Below, piece after piece: positions 27,873 to 35,598 of a stretch of 44,308 bases of DNA. The DNA lies in contig JAFPXF010000038.1 in the NCBI GenBank assembly GCA_017394765.1, positions 1 through 44,308 on the forward strand. The letters run 5' to 3'. This stretch comes from Bacteroidales bacterium (lineage in GTDB: Bacteria; Bacteroidota; Bacteroidia; Bacteroidales; WCHB1-69). Within the stretch, counting starts at the first letter, position 1; each line of letters begins with the position of its first letter. Under the pieces are notes generated by a model, which saw only the letters and a list, made by a program, of their open reading frames with translations, was not told where the DNA came from and did no database searches. Position numbers and translations under genes: made by a program.

Positions 27873-28126
27873 AATATTTTTGATATCAACACATTATACG
27901 ATTAGAACTTTATTACAAGTTTTAAACTGCAATAATACAACTTTTTCAATCACACAATTACAGTCAAGCAATATCTTTCAGATCGGCATGACGGAATGTC
28001 TTTTTTTACGAAAATAAAGTTTCAGGCATACCTAACGGCCACCTCTCGGAAGGGATTAGATTTTTCGGGTTAATGATCAAAAACCTTAGTTTCTTAACTT
28101 CTTAACTTCTTAACTCCTCCCTTCCC
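27873..28126. repeat. Intergenic region with 8-mer repeats and a degenerate GGCAGACC element
   Basis: AT-rich. From 28023 a degenerate copy of the GGCAGACCTGACGG-CCTGCC element (CAGGCATACCTAACGGCCACC, then CTCTCGGA) is present. TTCTTAAC is repeated three times exactly in tandem at 28091-28114. No further gene is seen. Confidence 0.5.
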
Positions 28127-29332
28127 TTATTGCTCCGTGAACACCAGGTAGTACGCATCGGCTGCGTCGCCTATGCCTACACTGGGCGTGTAAAGATAAA
28201 CCGCCACTTTCTTGTGGGAGTTGCTGTAATAGTGCTGAAATTCCACCTGTTTAGAAAGTGTCTGCCAAATGCGCTGAAGTTCAACCTCGTGCTCTGCGTT
28301 GACCGTGCAGTAATGGCCTCCGTTGTTGATGAATGCGATTTTGCTTTGTCCCGGATAAGGCAGACCGCTGTTCAACTTTTGCCCGGCTTTGAAAGATTCG
28401 GGAAACTCTAACTGGCCACAGCCAGACCAGATGATGGAACCGTATGCCAGCAGATTGTCAGTGGTTTGGTAAAATAGCTTGAACCACCCGAAATCACCCG
28501 GCTCCTGATATTGCGCGACAAAGGGGATCTCATTGCCAGAACTGACAGGATTCTGCACGTTCATGGCGTAGAATCCTCTGGGACGGAAGGTCAGATAGTC
28601 CACTTTGGAAATCAGGATGTTCTTTTGTAGGTCGGCGGCCTCAAGATCACTCTCGGTAAACTCGTCAACGGGCTGCCCCGCCCGGGCGTTGTATATGCGC
28701 AGCTCCACCCATTTCATATGGTCGTCCATGTAGAGGAATATCTCGTACACGTTCGCATAAATATCATTGCCATTGAATGATATGTTTGATACATTAGAGT
28801 TGGGAGAGATTGCCTCCAAGGCCGATATAAAAGCTTCGTACGAATCGAAAGACTGGTTGTTGCCGTCCACGCGCATCGAATAACTGGACCGCACCAGCTT
28901 GGAAAAAGCGGAGGAGGCGTGAAATTCTTGCATCCATTGTTTGAGAATCGGCATCATGACAGGGAAATCCTCGTCTTTTACGTATAGTTCGCCTTGTTTG
29001 ACAACGCCGGATGGCCAAATGGAGATGATTTTCGTCACATTCTCCACGGTTTTGGTATAACGATCTCCGTTGAAGAGGAATCCGTTTTGGGCAAGCAGGT
29101 TGGCCGCATCCCCGGAGTTGCTGCCGACACAAGCCTTGAGCATGGTGAAGTCGTTGGTGACGGGGTCGTTCACCTCTGGCGTGTAGTCTATGGGTGGAAT
29201 TTCGCTTACGGAGGGCGCAGGATCGATGGGGTCGTCAGGCTCTATGGGATCGACTATGCATCCGGCAAAGCCAAACAACAGGAATAACCAGACAAGGACG
29301 GGCGAAAATTGTTTGAGGGCGCTTTTTTTCAT
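28127..29332 (-). CDS. Hypothetical lipoprotein
   Basis: This 401-residue protein has a lipoprotein signal (WLFLLFGFAGC, cysteine at about residue 25) and a short proline/aspartate-rich spacer (VDPIEPDDPIDPAP), then a mixed alpha/beta region with no family I recognise. It is probably anchored to the outer membrane. CAAAGATA at 29362-29369 is a good promoter. Neighbours give no hint about its job. Confidence 0.85.
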   Translation of the reverse strand: MKKSALKQFSPVLVWLFLLFGFAGCIVDPIEPDDPIDPAPSVSEIPPIDYTPEVNDPVTNDFTMLKACVGSNSGDAANLLAQNGFLFNGDRYTKTVENVTKIISIWPSGVVKQGELYVKDEDFPVMMPILKQWMQEFHASSAFSKLVRSSYSMRVDGNNQSFDSYEAFISALEAISPNSNVSNISFNGNDIYANVYEIFLYMDDHMKWVELRIYNARAGQPVDEFTESDLEAADLQKNILISKVDYLTFRPRGFYAMNVQNPVSSGNEIPFVAQYQEPGDFGWFKLFYQTTDNLLAYGSIIWSGCGQLEFPESFKAGQKLNSGLPYPGQSKIAFINNGGHYCTVNAEHEVELQRIWQTLSKQVEFQHYYSNSHKKVAVYLYTPSVGIGDAADAYYLVFTEQ

Positions 29333-29361
29333 GATTGCTCGTTTAGGTGATGAGGACGCTG

Positions 29362-29369
29362 CAAAGATA
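29362..29369 (-). promoter_or_regulatory. Promoter -7 element of the lipoprotein gene
   Basis: CAAAGATA reads TATCTTTG on the minus strand, 30 bases before the ATG. Confidence 0.55.
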
Positions 29370-29492
29370 AATATTTTTTTTCACCCCAGTTAAATTATCG
29401 AAAAAAATGGGAATTATATACCTGATGGCACAAATCAGGGCTTTTGCATTTTTTTTTTTTTGATTTGGGCGTGCCGGCGCGGCGGCGGGAGT

Positions 29493-29903
29493 TACGTCAC
29501 ATCCGCATTCGCAATCCAATGCCGCCGCGCCGTCGGGCTTTCCGCTGCAATGATTTTGGTTTAAAACCCACCACCATTCCGCGAGACGCGAAGCGTCAAG
29601 CGGAACCTCCGTCTCGCCAGGGAGCGCATTCCCACCAAAATCATTTCCGCTTCAATCCCTCACGCAGGCTCGTCGAACCCCACACCCGTTTCGCGGCGAG
29701 CAGCGTACACCCTCGTCTCAACCTTCTCCCGCGCCGCGACTTTCCCGCGCACGCGCCCCTCCCAGGGGTTGCAGCGCTCGTTCCTCGCGCTTTAACCCCT
29801 GGCTACCGAGCTCTTGCCCCTGACGGGGCTGCTCAAGGAAAAATATTATCCATTATTCTACCGAGCTCTTGCCCCTGCCGGGGCTGCTCAAGGAAATATA
29901 TTA
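29493..29903 (+). repeat. Long interspersed hairpin-rich repeat, copy 2
   Basis: Second copy of the repeat at 1-417. It keeps the nested TTCCGC...GCGGAA hairpin (about 29579-29607) and adds an outer inverted pair (AATGATTTTGGT 29549-29560 with ACCAAAATCATT 29634-29645). Two 55-base GCCCCT-loop-GGGGC units start at 29803 and 29858. It lies between the lipoprotein and murG. Confidence 0.8.
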
Positions 29904-30187
29904 TCTTTCCTCCTTGTCCCGGAGGGACACCCTCTCAATAACCCCACATAAGCGACGAAGGAGCGCCGTGTGGGGATGGATGACGGTACCGATACCCTCT
30001 CGCGGCGCGGGATTCGGCATCTAAGATGCATAAAACTTGCTCGCCGCGAAAGGGAGGCGTTTGAAAAAATGTGTTGTTTATTCCAGCCGGATGCCATTAT
30101 GTATATGACTACCAAAAAAATTGCCCGGCAGACCTGACGGCCTGCCTGTCGGAGGAGCGTATGTGTGACTATGATGATGGCGGGTGA
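29904..30187. repeat. Structured repeat tail and GGCAGACC element
   Basis: This gene-free stretch carries a GTCCC-GGA-GGGAC-type hairpin near 29917-29929, CCCCACA (29942-29948) with TGTGGGG (29969-29975), and a 13-base arm (29995-30007) pairing with 30042-30054 with one mismatch around GCATCTAAGATGC. At 30121 is GCCCGGCAGACCTGACGGCC, matching 26846-26866 with one base indel. Confidence 0.55.
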
Positions 30188-31303
30188 TTACGCCTTTTGC
30201 ACCACTTCTTTGATTTCCTTGTAGATAGCGTCGATGGCGGTGGGTTGTGCAAAGGGTTTCAGGTTTTCGCTCATACGGGCGCAGCGTGCTTCGTCCTGGG
30301 CCAACTCCATCAGCTGGGGTATGAGTTGTGTTTGGGCATCCTCGTCGGCGATGAGGATGGCGGCATCCTTGTCGGAGAGGGCGCGGGCGTTGTAGGTCTG
30401 GTGGTCCTCGGCGGCATACGGGAAGGGCACCAGGATGGTGGGCACCCCCACGATGGCTAACTCGGCGAGGGCCAGGGCACCGGCACGCGACACGATGACA
30501 TCGGCCATGCTGTAGGCATCGTTCATGTTCTTGATGAAAGGCACGATGCGGATGTGGTCGTCCTGTTCGGCGAGGAGTTTGGAGTCGATGTCACGGAAAA
30601 ATTGTTCGCCGGTCTGCCACAGCAGCTGAAGGTCGGCCTTGCGGAAGTCGTCGAGGTGGGCCGCCATTGTCTTGTTGAGCGTCAGGGCGCCGAGACTGCC
30701 GCCGACGACGAGCACGGTTTTGCGTTCGGGACTGAAGTTGAAGAACTTGTAGGCGGCGGGGTTCTTGCGCTGGATGTTGAGGATTTCGGCACGGATGGGG
30801 TTGCCAGTCTTGACAATCTTCTCAGCAGGGAAATATTTGTTCAACCCGTCGTAGGCCACGCAGATGCGCTTGGCTTTGGGCGCGAGCATCTTGTTGGTGA
30901 CGCCAGGGTAGGAGTTCTGCTCCTGCAACAGGGTGGGGATGCCGAGCCGGTCGGCGGCCTTCAAGGCGGGGCCGCTGGCAAATCCGCCCACGCCGATAGC
31001 GATGTCGGGCTTGAAGTCGCGGATGATGGACTTGGCCTTGCGCATGGCGCGCAGCAGCACGAAGGGCAGCTTAAGGTTCTTTTTGATGCCGGCCCAGGAG
31101 AAGTCGCGGCTGATGCCGTAGATGGTCAGCCCCTCGATGGGGTAGCCGGCCTCGGGCACGCGCTGCATCTCCATCTTGTTGTCGGCGCCGATGAAAAGGA
31201 TTTCAGCATCGGGCTCTTCCTTGCGGATTTTGTTGGCGATGGCCAATGCGGGGAAGATGTGCCCGCCGGTGCCGCCGCCGCTGATAAGGTATCGTTTTGC
31301 CAT
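30188..31303 (-). CDS. murG: UDP-N-acetylglucosamine--lipid II transferase MurG
   Basis: This 371-residue peripheral membrane glycosyltransferase makes lipid II for peptidoglycan. The N-terminal GGGTGGHIFPALAIA motif, the VGVGGFASGP loop, and the C-terminal VVGGSLGA and VSRAGALALAEL segments agree with MurG. Unlike the usual order, no other mur or fts gene lies next to it here. Its stop is 187 bases before the tail of the repeat region. Confidence 0.96.
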   Translation of the reverse strand: MAKRYLISGGGTGGHIFPALAIANKIRKEEPDAEILFIGADNKMEMQRVPEAGYPIEGLTIYGISRDFSWAGIKKNLKLPFVLLRAMRKAKSIIRDFKPDIAIGVGGFASGPALKAADRLGIPTLLQEQNSYPGVTNKMLAPKAKRICVAYDGLNKYFPAEKIVKTGNPIRAEILNIQRKNPAAYKFFNFSPERKTVLVVGGSLGALTLNKTMAAHLDDFRKADLQLLWQTGEQFFRDIDSKLLAEQDDHIRIVPFIKNMNDAYSMADVIVSRAGALALAELAIVGVPTILVPFPYAAEDHQTYNARALSDKDAAILIADEDAQTQLIPQLMELAQDEARCARMSENLKPFAQPTAIDAIYKEIKEVVQKA

Positions 31304-31312
31304 ACGTTTGTC

Positions 31313-31395
31313 AAACTATTAAATTATTAAACTATTAAGCTATTAAATTATTTACCAACTGCCAATGGCTTATGGCCAACAGCTAATGGCTAACA
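31313..31395. repeat. Period-8 AT repeats beside folD
   Basis: Five tandem 8-mers AAACTATT/AAATTATT/AAGCTATT span 31313-31352, then GCCAATGGCTTATGGCCAAC-type repeats run up to the folD stop. The same organisation is seen at 26349-26405. Confidence 0.65.
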
Positions 31396-32259
31396 TCCCT
31401 TATATGCTTTCATTGTGTTGAGCAGCAGGCAGGCCATTGTCATGGGGCCCACACCGCCGGGCACGGGCGTGATGGCTTCGCACTTTTGGCTCACCTCGTC
31501 ATACTTGACGTCGCCGCAGACGCGGTACCCGTTGGGCTGCCCCGGGTCGGGGATGCGATGGATGCCCACATCGATGACCGTGGCCTTGTCCTTGACGTAC
31601 TCCTCGGTGATCATCTCCGGCTGGCCGATGGCCACGATGAGGATGTCGGCCCGGCTGCACACCCGTTTGAGGTTCTTGGTGCGGCTGTGGCAGACGGTGA
31701 CCGTGGCGTTGGCGTCCTTCTGCAACAACAGCATCGCTAAGGGTTTCCCCACAATGTTGCTGCGGCCGAGAATGACGCACTCCTTGCCCTCCGTTTCGAT
31801 GTGGCTGCGATGGATGAGCTCCATGACACCATGCGGCGTGGCCGGCAGGAAACACTCCTTGCCGAGCAGCAAGTTGCCCATGTTGGCAGGATGGAAACAG
31901 TCCATATCTTTGCGCGGATCGACGTGGGCCGTCACCTTGTCGATGGAGACCTGCTTGGGCAGCGGCATCTGGATGATGTATCCGTTGACCTCCTCGTCTT
32001 GGTTGAGGAAGTCTATGGTGTCGAGGATGTCCTTCTCCTTGACATCTTCGGGGAACTTGTAGGCGGAACAGAGATAGCCCACAGCCTTGCATTGCTTTTC
32101 GATGCTGTTGACATAGCTGAGGGCGGCGCCGTCCTGCCCGGCGATGATGACCGCCAAGTGCGGTGCGCTCTTGCCTTGGTCAAGCAAGGATTTGACCTCG
32201 GTGGCGATTTCGGTCTTTATGGTAGCGGCAATCTCTTTGCCGTCGATGATAGTTGCCAT
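31390..32259 (-). CDS. folD: Methylenetetrahydrofolate dehydrogenase/cyclohydrolase
   Basis: This 289-residue bifunctional enzyme interconverts one-carbon folates. It has the YVNSIEKQCKAVG segment, the NAD(P)-binding GRSNIVGKPLAMLLL motif and TPVPGGVGPMT near the C-terminus. The stop codon is embedded in the adjoining repeats. It is transcribed towards murG. Confidence 0.96.
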   Translation of the reverse strand: MATIIDGKEIAATIKTEIATEVKSLLDQGKSAPHLAVIIAGQDGAALSYVNSIEKQCKAVGYLCSAYKFPEDVKEKDILDTIDFLNQDEEVNGYIIQMPLPKQVSIDKVTAHVDPRKDMDCFHPANMGNLLLGKECFLPATPHGVMELIHRSHIETEGKECVILGRSNIVGKPLAMLLLQKDANATVTVCHSRTKNLKRVCSRADILIVAIGQPEMITEEYVKDKATVIDVGIHRIPDPGQPNGYRVCGDVKYDEVSQKCEAITPVPGGVGPMTMACLLLNTMKAYKGC

Positions 32260-32270
32260 AATTCTATTTG

Positions 32271-32312
32271 TTAAATCATTAAATCATTAAACCATTAAAA
32301 ATATTAAATCAT
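32271..32312. repeat. Period-8 TTAAATCA repeats upstream of folD
   Basis: TTAAATCA twice, TTAAACCA, a variant, and TTAAATCA follow in tandem just before the folD ATG side. Confidence 0.6.
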
Positions 32313-32391
32313 GAAGATGTGTTTTTCTGAAGGAACAATGGTTTCAGAACAGAATAATCTTCATAATTTCGTATTTTAATAATTTCATAAA

Positions 32392-33732
32392 CTAAAACGG
32401 TCTTCTGCCCGGGGCATTCATGGCGCGTACCAGTCCTTTCATCTTGCCTTTGCTCTCAAGACGCATGATCTTGCGTGTCTCCTCGAACTGCTTGAGCAGG
32501 CGGTTGACGTCCTGAATGCTGCTGCCGCTGCCATTGGCGATGCGGCGGCGGCGCGAACCGTTGATGATGTCGGGGTTGGCGCGCTCGGCGGGCGTCATCG
32601 ATTGGATGATCACCTCCACGCTCTTGAAAGCGTTGTCGTCGAAATCCATGTCCTTCACCATCTTGCCCATGCCCGGGATCATGGACATGAGGTCCTTGAC
32701 GTTGCCCATCTTCTTGATCTGCTGGATCTGGGCCATGAAGTCGTTGAAGTCGAACTGGTTCTTGGCCAGCTTCTTCTGCAGCTTGGCGGCCTCCTCCTGG
32801 TCGAATTGGTCTTGTGCCCTTTCCACGAAGGAGCGGATGTCGCCCATGCCGAGGATGCGTTCTGCCATACGGTCGGGATGGAACACGCTGAGGGCCTCCA
32901 TTTTCTCGCCGGTGCCGATGAACTTGATGGGCTTATCGACCACCGCCTTGATGGTGAGGGCTGCACCGCCGCGGGTGTCACCGTCCATCTTGGTGAGGAT
33001 CACGCCGTCGAAGTTGAGCTTGTCGTTGAAGGCTTTGGCGGTGTTGACAGCATCCTGGCCGGTCATGGCGTCCACCACGAAGAGAATCTCGTGCGGGTTG
33101 ACGGCATCCTTGATGTTGCCGATCTCGTCCATCATCTCCTGGTCCACGGCCAGACGGCCGGCGGTATCGATGAGCACCACGTCGTAGCCATACTCCTTGG
33201 CGTGTGCCACGCCGTTCTTGGCGATCTTGACGGGCTCTTTGCTGCCCTCCTCGGTATAGACGGGCACGCCGATCTGCTCGCCCAGCACCTTGAGCTGGTC
33301 GATGGCGGCGGGACGATATACATCGCCAGCCACCAACAACGGCTTTTTGCCGCGCTTGGTTTTCAGCAAGTTGGCGAGCTTGGCCGCGTGGGTGGTTTTA
33401 CCCGAACCTTGCAGACCTGCCATCAGGATGATGGCCGGATTGGCCTTGATGTTGATGTCGATGGCTTCGCGTCCCATCAGAGTGATGAGTTCGTCGTATG
33501 TGAGCTTGACCATCAACTGGCTCGGAGAGACGGCCTTGAGGACGTTCATGCCGAGAGCCTTTTTCTTGACGCTGTCGGTGAACTCTTTGGCGATTTTGTA
33601 ACTGACATCGGCGTCCAAAAGCGCCTTGCGCACCTCCTTCATCGTCTCGGCCACATTGATTTCGGTGATGTAGCCCTGGCCTTTGATGATTTTAAACGCG
33701 CGTTCTAATCTGTCGGATAAATTTTCAAACAT
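32392..33732 (-). CDS. ffh: Signal recognition particle protein Ffh
   Basis: This 446-residue SRP54 GTPase targets nascent membrane and secreted proteins. The N-domain is followed by the G domain with the P-loop GLQGSGKTTHAAKL (residues 106-119), DTAGRLAVDQ and TKMDGDTRGG, then the methionine-rich M domain (MSMIPGMGKMVKDMD) that binds 4.5S RNA and signal peptides. A promoter (CAAAGATA) lies at 33784-33791. Confidence 0.97.
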   Translation of the reverse strand: MFENLSDRLERAFKIIKGQGYITEINVAETMKEVRKALLDADVSYKIAKEFTDSVKKKALGMNVLKAVSPSQLMVKLTYDELITLMGREAIDINIKANPAIILMAGLQGSGKTTHAAKLANLLKTKRGKKPLLVAGDVYRPAAIDQLKVLGEQIGVPVYTEEGSKEPVKIAKNGVAHAKEYGYDVVLIDTAGRLAVDQEMMDEIGNIKDAVNPHEILFVVDAMTGQDAVNTAKAFNDKLNFDGVILTKMDGDTRGGAALTIKAVVDKPIKFIGTGEKMEALSVFHPDRMAERILGMGDIRSFVERAQDQFDQEEAAKLQKKLAKNQFDFNDFMAQIQQIKKMGNVKDLMSMIPGMGKMVKDMDFDDNAFKSVEVIIQSMTPAERANPDIINGSRRRRIANGSGSSIQDVNRLLKQFEETRKIMRLESKGKMKGLVRAMNAPGRRPF

Positions 33733-33783
33733 ATTTCATACTTTCTTTTTTCAACGTAAAATTCTGTGCATAATTTGCGGCGG

Positions 33784-33791
33784 CAAAGATA
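33784..33791 (-). promoter_or_regulatory. Promoter -7 element of ffh
   Basis: CAAAGATA reads TATCTTTG on the minus strand, about 52 bases before the ffh ATG. Confidence 0.5.
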
Positions 33792-33848
33792 CGATTTTTT
33801 GGGCAACAGGCAATATTCCGCAAGTGTCTGATGACAACGAAAAAAATG

Positions 33849-33856
33849 TACTTTTG
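33849..33856 (+). promoter_or_regulatory. Promoter -7 element of the second lipoprotein gene
   Basis: TACTTTTG matches TAnnTTTG and lies 27 bases before ATG 33883. Confidence 0.55.
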
Positions 33857-33882
33857 CCGCATTATTTTAAAACCCCTTAATA

Positions 33883-34761
33883 ATGAAAAAGAGTGTCATT
33901 TTTTGTGTTAGTTTGGCTGTGATAGCCATGTTCTCTGCATGCAACAAAAACCCCGAAGGTACATACAACCCTTCCAAGAAAATCCAAAAAATCTATAACG
34001 TCGAAGATGGGACACAGGCTCTTTCTGAGGTGTGGAACTGGGACGGCGACCTGCTCAAGTCCATCGAGGATTATAGCGGAATGGACGTCTTTACCACTAC
34101 GTTTTCCTATGACAACTCGAATCGTCTGGTATCCATGGACAATGTCGATTCACATAGCGAGTGCTTTTACGATGGTAACAAAATCCAGAAGATTGTGGTC
34201 ACTTCCTATGGCGTCGAAGTGGGCTCTTACGAGTTCGAACACAAAGGGAACAAAATCAGTCAGATCAAAATGAACTTTGACATCGGCATGGATGATTTCG
34301 ATTGGAAAAAGGCAGCTGTCATCAACCCGATGCGTTTCTTGATTCCGGAGGTTCAGCAAACGATGAGATCCGTTTTGGAGAAATGTTCCAAGGAGGCCAA
34401 GGGAGAAGAGATCACCATGGATCTGAACTGGAGCGGTAACAATGTGAAGACCATCGCGGTGAACTATATCAGTTCGATGGGTGTGGTAACCGAAACGGTT
34501 GAACTGACCTACGACACCAAGAATAACCCGACATACGGTTCGCTCGCCCAACTGAGCACCAACGCGGTGGCCAATCTCTTCGTAAACAAAAACAACCCCC
34601 TGACCATCACCACCCTTGTGGGCAGCTATCTTTACGACAAGCAGACATTCACATACGAATACGACGGCAATTATCCGGTAAAGGTGACTTGGGAAGATGC
34701 TGAATTTCCAGGTACTGAGGATGAGGAGACATCCGTCACCACGATGATTTACGAATATTAG
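33883..34761 (+). CDS. Hypothetical lipoprotein with YD-like strands
   Basis: This 292-residue protein has a lipoprotein signal (VSLAVIAMFSAC) and then beta-strand repeats of RHS/YD type (FSYDNSNRLVSMD, FYDGNKIQKIVV, EFEHKGNKISQIK). Many Bacteroidales surface lipoproteins have this build; their roles are unknown. It is convergent with the TonB-C remnant that follows. Confidence 0.82.
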   Translation: MKKSVIFCVSLAVIAMFSACNKNPEGTYNPSKKIQKIYNVEDGTQALSEVWNWDGDLLKSIEDYSGMDVFTTTFSYDNSNRLVSMDNVDSHSECFYDGNKIQKIVVTSYGVEVGSYEFEHKGNKISQIKMNFDIGMDDFDWKKAAVINPMRFLIPEVQQTMRSVLEKCSKEAKGEEITMDLNWSGNNVKTIAVNYISSMGVVTETVELTYDTKNNPTYGSLAQLSTNAVANLFVNKNNPLTITTLVGSYLYDKQTFTYEYDGNYPVKVTWEDAEFPGTEDEETSVTTMIYEY

Positions 34762-34794
34762 CAAGGATGCCTGCTGCGTAACTCTTAATTTTCG

Positions 34795-34925
34795 AACTTT
34801 ACCGGCACTGTGTAAAAGCATTGCACCGGTCGCCCCATGTTCTTGCCGGGTTTCCACCGTGGCATTGACATTACAGTGCGCAGTGCCTCCACACCGCAGT
34901 CGGGGAAGAGCGGCACCTTGGCCTT
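34795..34925 (-). pseudogene. 3' remnant of a TonB-C gene
   Basis: The minus strand encodes KVPLFPDCGVEALRTVMSMP, RWKPGKNMGRPV and a final VPVKFEN stop, the C-terminal half of a TonB_C domain. It matches the end of the gene at 27030-27872 (EIKVPLFPALNEQ and onwards). No start or anchor precedes it. Upstream of it lies the WYL-regulator remnant, so an internal deletion has joined two former genes. Confidence 0.75.
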
Positions 34926-35069
34926 GCCACGGAGACCTCGATGCAACCCTTGTCCGATAATACATCGGAAAAGGAGATGCCAGAGCCGGGCAACATAGAT
35001 ACGTATGAAATGCCGGAAGTGGTTTTGGGCCTTGTCGCTGATTCGTCATCGAATCGTGGCACTTCCATG

Positions 35070-35342
35070 CCACCCTTTGAAGCCGGAACTGTCTTTGAGG
35101 TCGCGACTGTTGGCGATATAATAGGAGTTGGTGCTTTTGTGGCAGGCAATCTCAATGCCGAACAACTCGCGCACCGCCGCCACATGGTTGTGGAACGAGC
35201 GTTTCGGGTAGTCCTCGCCGCCGGAAAGCAGGTCGTTGCGCATCCACTTGCTGCGGATATTGCTGAACGTGATTCCCTCGAATCCCGCCTGGTTCACCAT
35301 ATCTATCAGCCAAATATACTTTATTATTAGCTCCTTTGTCAT
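35070..35342 (-). pseudogene. 5' remnant of a WYL-domain regulator
   Basis: An intact start and promoter (CAAAGATA at 35369-35376) lead into MTKELIIKYIWLIDMVNQ, KWMRNDLLSGGEDYPKRSFHN and NSYYIANSRDLKDSSGFKGW, the N-terminal HTH part of Bacteroidales WYL regulators. After KGW (about 35070) homology stops and the frame runs out within a few codons, so the WYL domain is missing. The regulator normally would bind DNA. Confidence 0.7.
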
Positions 35343-35368
35343 AACTATTGGATTAAAAAACTACGCGG

Positions 35369-35376
35369 CAAAGATA
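35369..35376 (-). promoter_or_regulatory. Promoter -7 element of the WYL remnant
   Basis: CAAAGATA reads TATCTTTG on the minus strand, 27 bases before the ATG. Confidence 0.45.
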
Positions 35377-35478
35377 ATAAATAGGTGTGAAATTCCATGG
35401 CACAGTCTAAAAAAAGTTATGCCAATTTTATGCACAACAAAAAATATGACTATGCAACAGAATAGCACAGTAACGATT

Positions 35479-35486
35479 TATTTTTG
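35479..35486 (+). promoter_or_regulatory. Promoter -7 element of the AAA+ ATPase gene
   Basis: TATTTTTG matches TAnnTTTG; the leader of about 105 bases to ATG 35599 contains the hairpin array. Confidence 0.5.
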
Positions 35487-35500
35487 CAGCGTCTTAGGAG

Positions 35501-35571
35501 GTGCAGCATCTTGCTGCACTAGGAGGTGCGGCATCTTGCTGCACATAAAAACCCGCAGCATCTTGCTGCAC
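35501..35571 (+). repeat. Three REP-like hairpins in the ATPase leader
   Basis: GTGCAGCATCTTGCTGCAC (35501-35519) can form a near-perfect stem (TGCAGCA with TGCTGCA). It is repeated with one change at 35526-35544 and partially at 35554-35571. The first two are preceded by TAGGAGG, an SD-like sequence. They lie between the promoter and the start codon of the ATPase gene. Confidence 0.7.
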
Positions 35572-35598
35572 AAAAAGTAAAAATATAAAACAATAGTT

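Noticed and set aside
34761..35598. Possible complete gene on the plus strand between the lipoprotein and the ATPase
   Set aside because: Only antisense of the WYL and TonB-C remnants is seen there; no family match or promoter.
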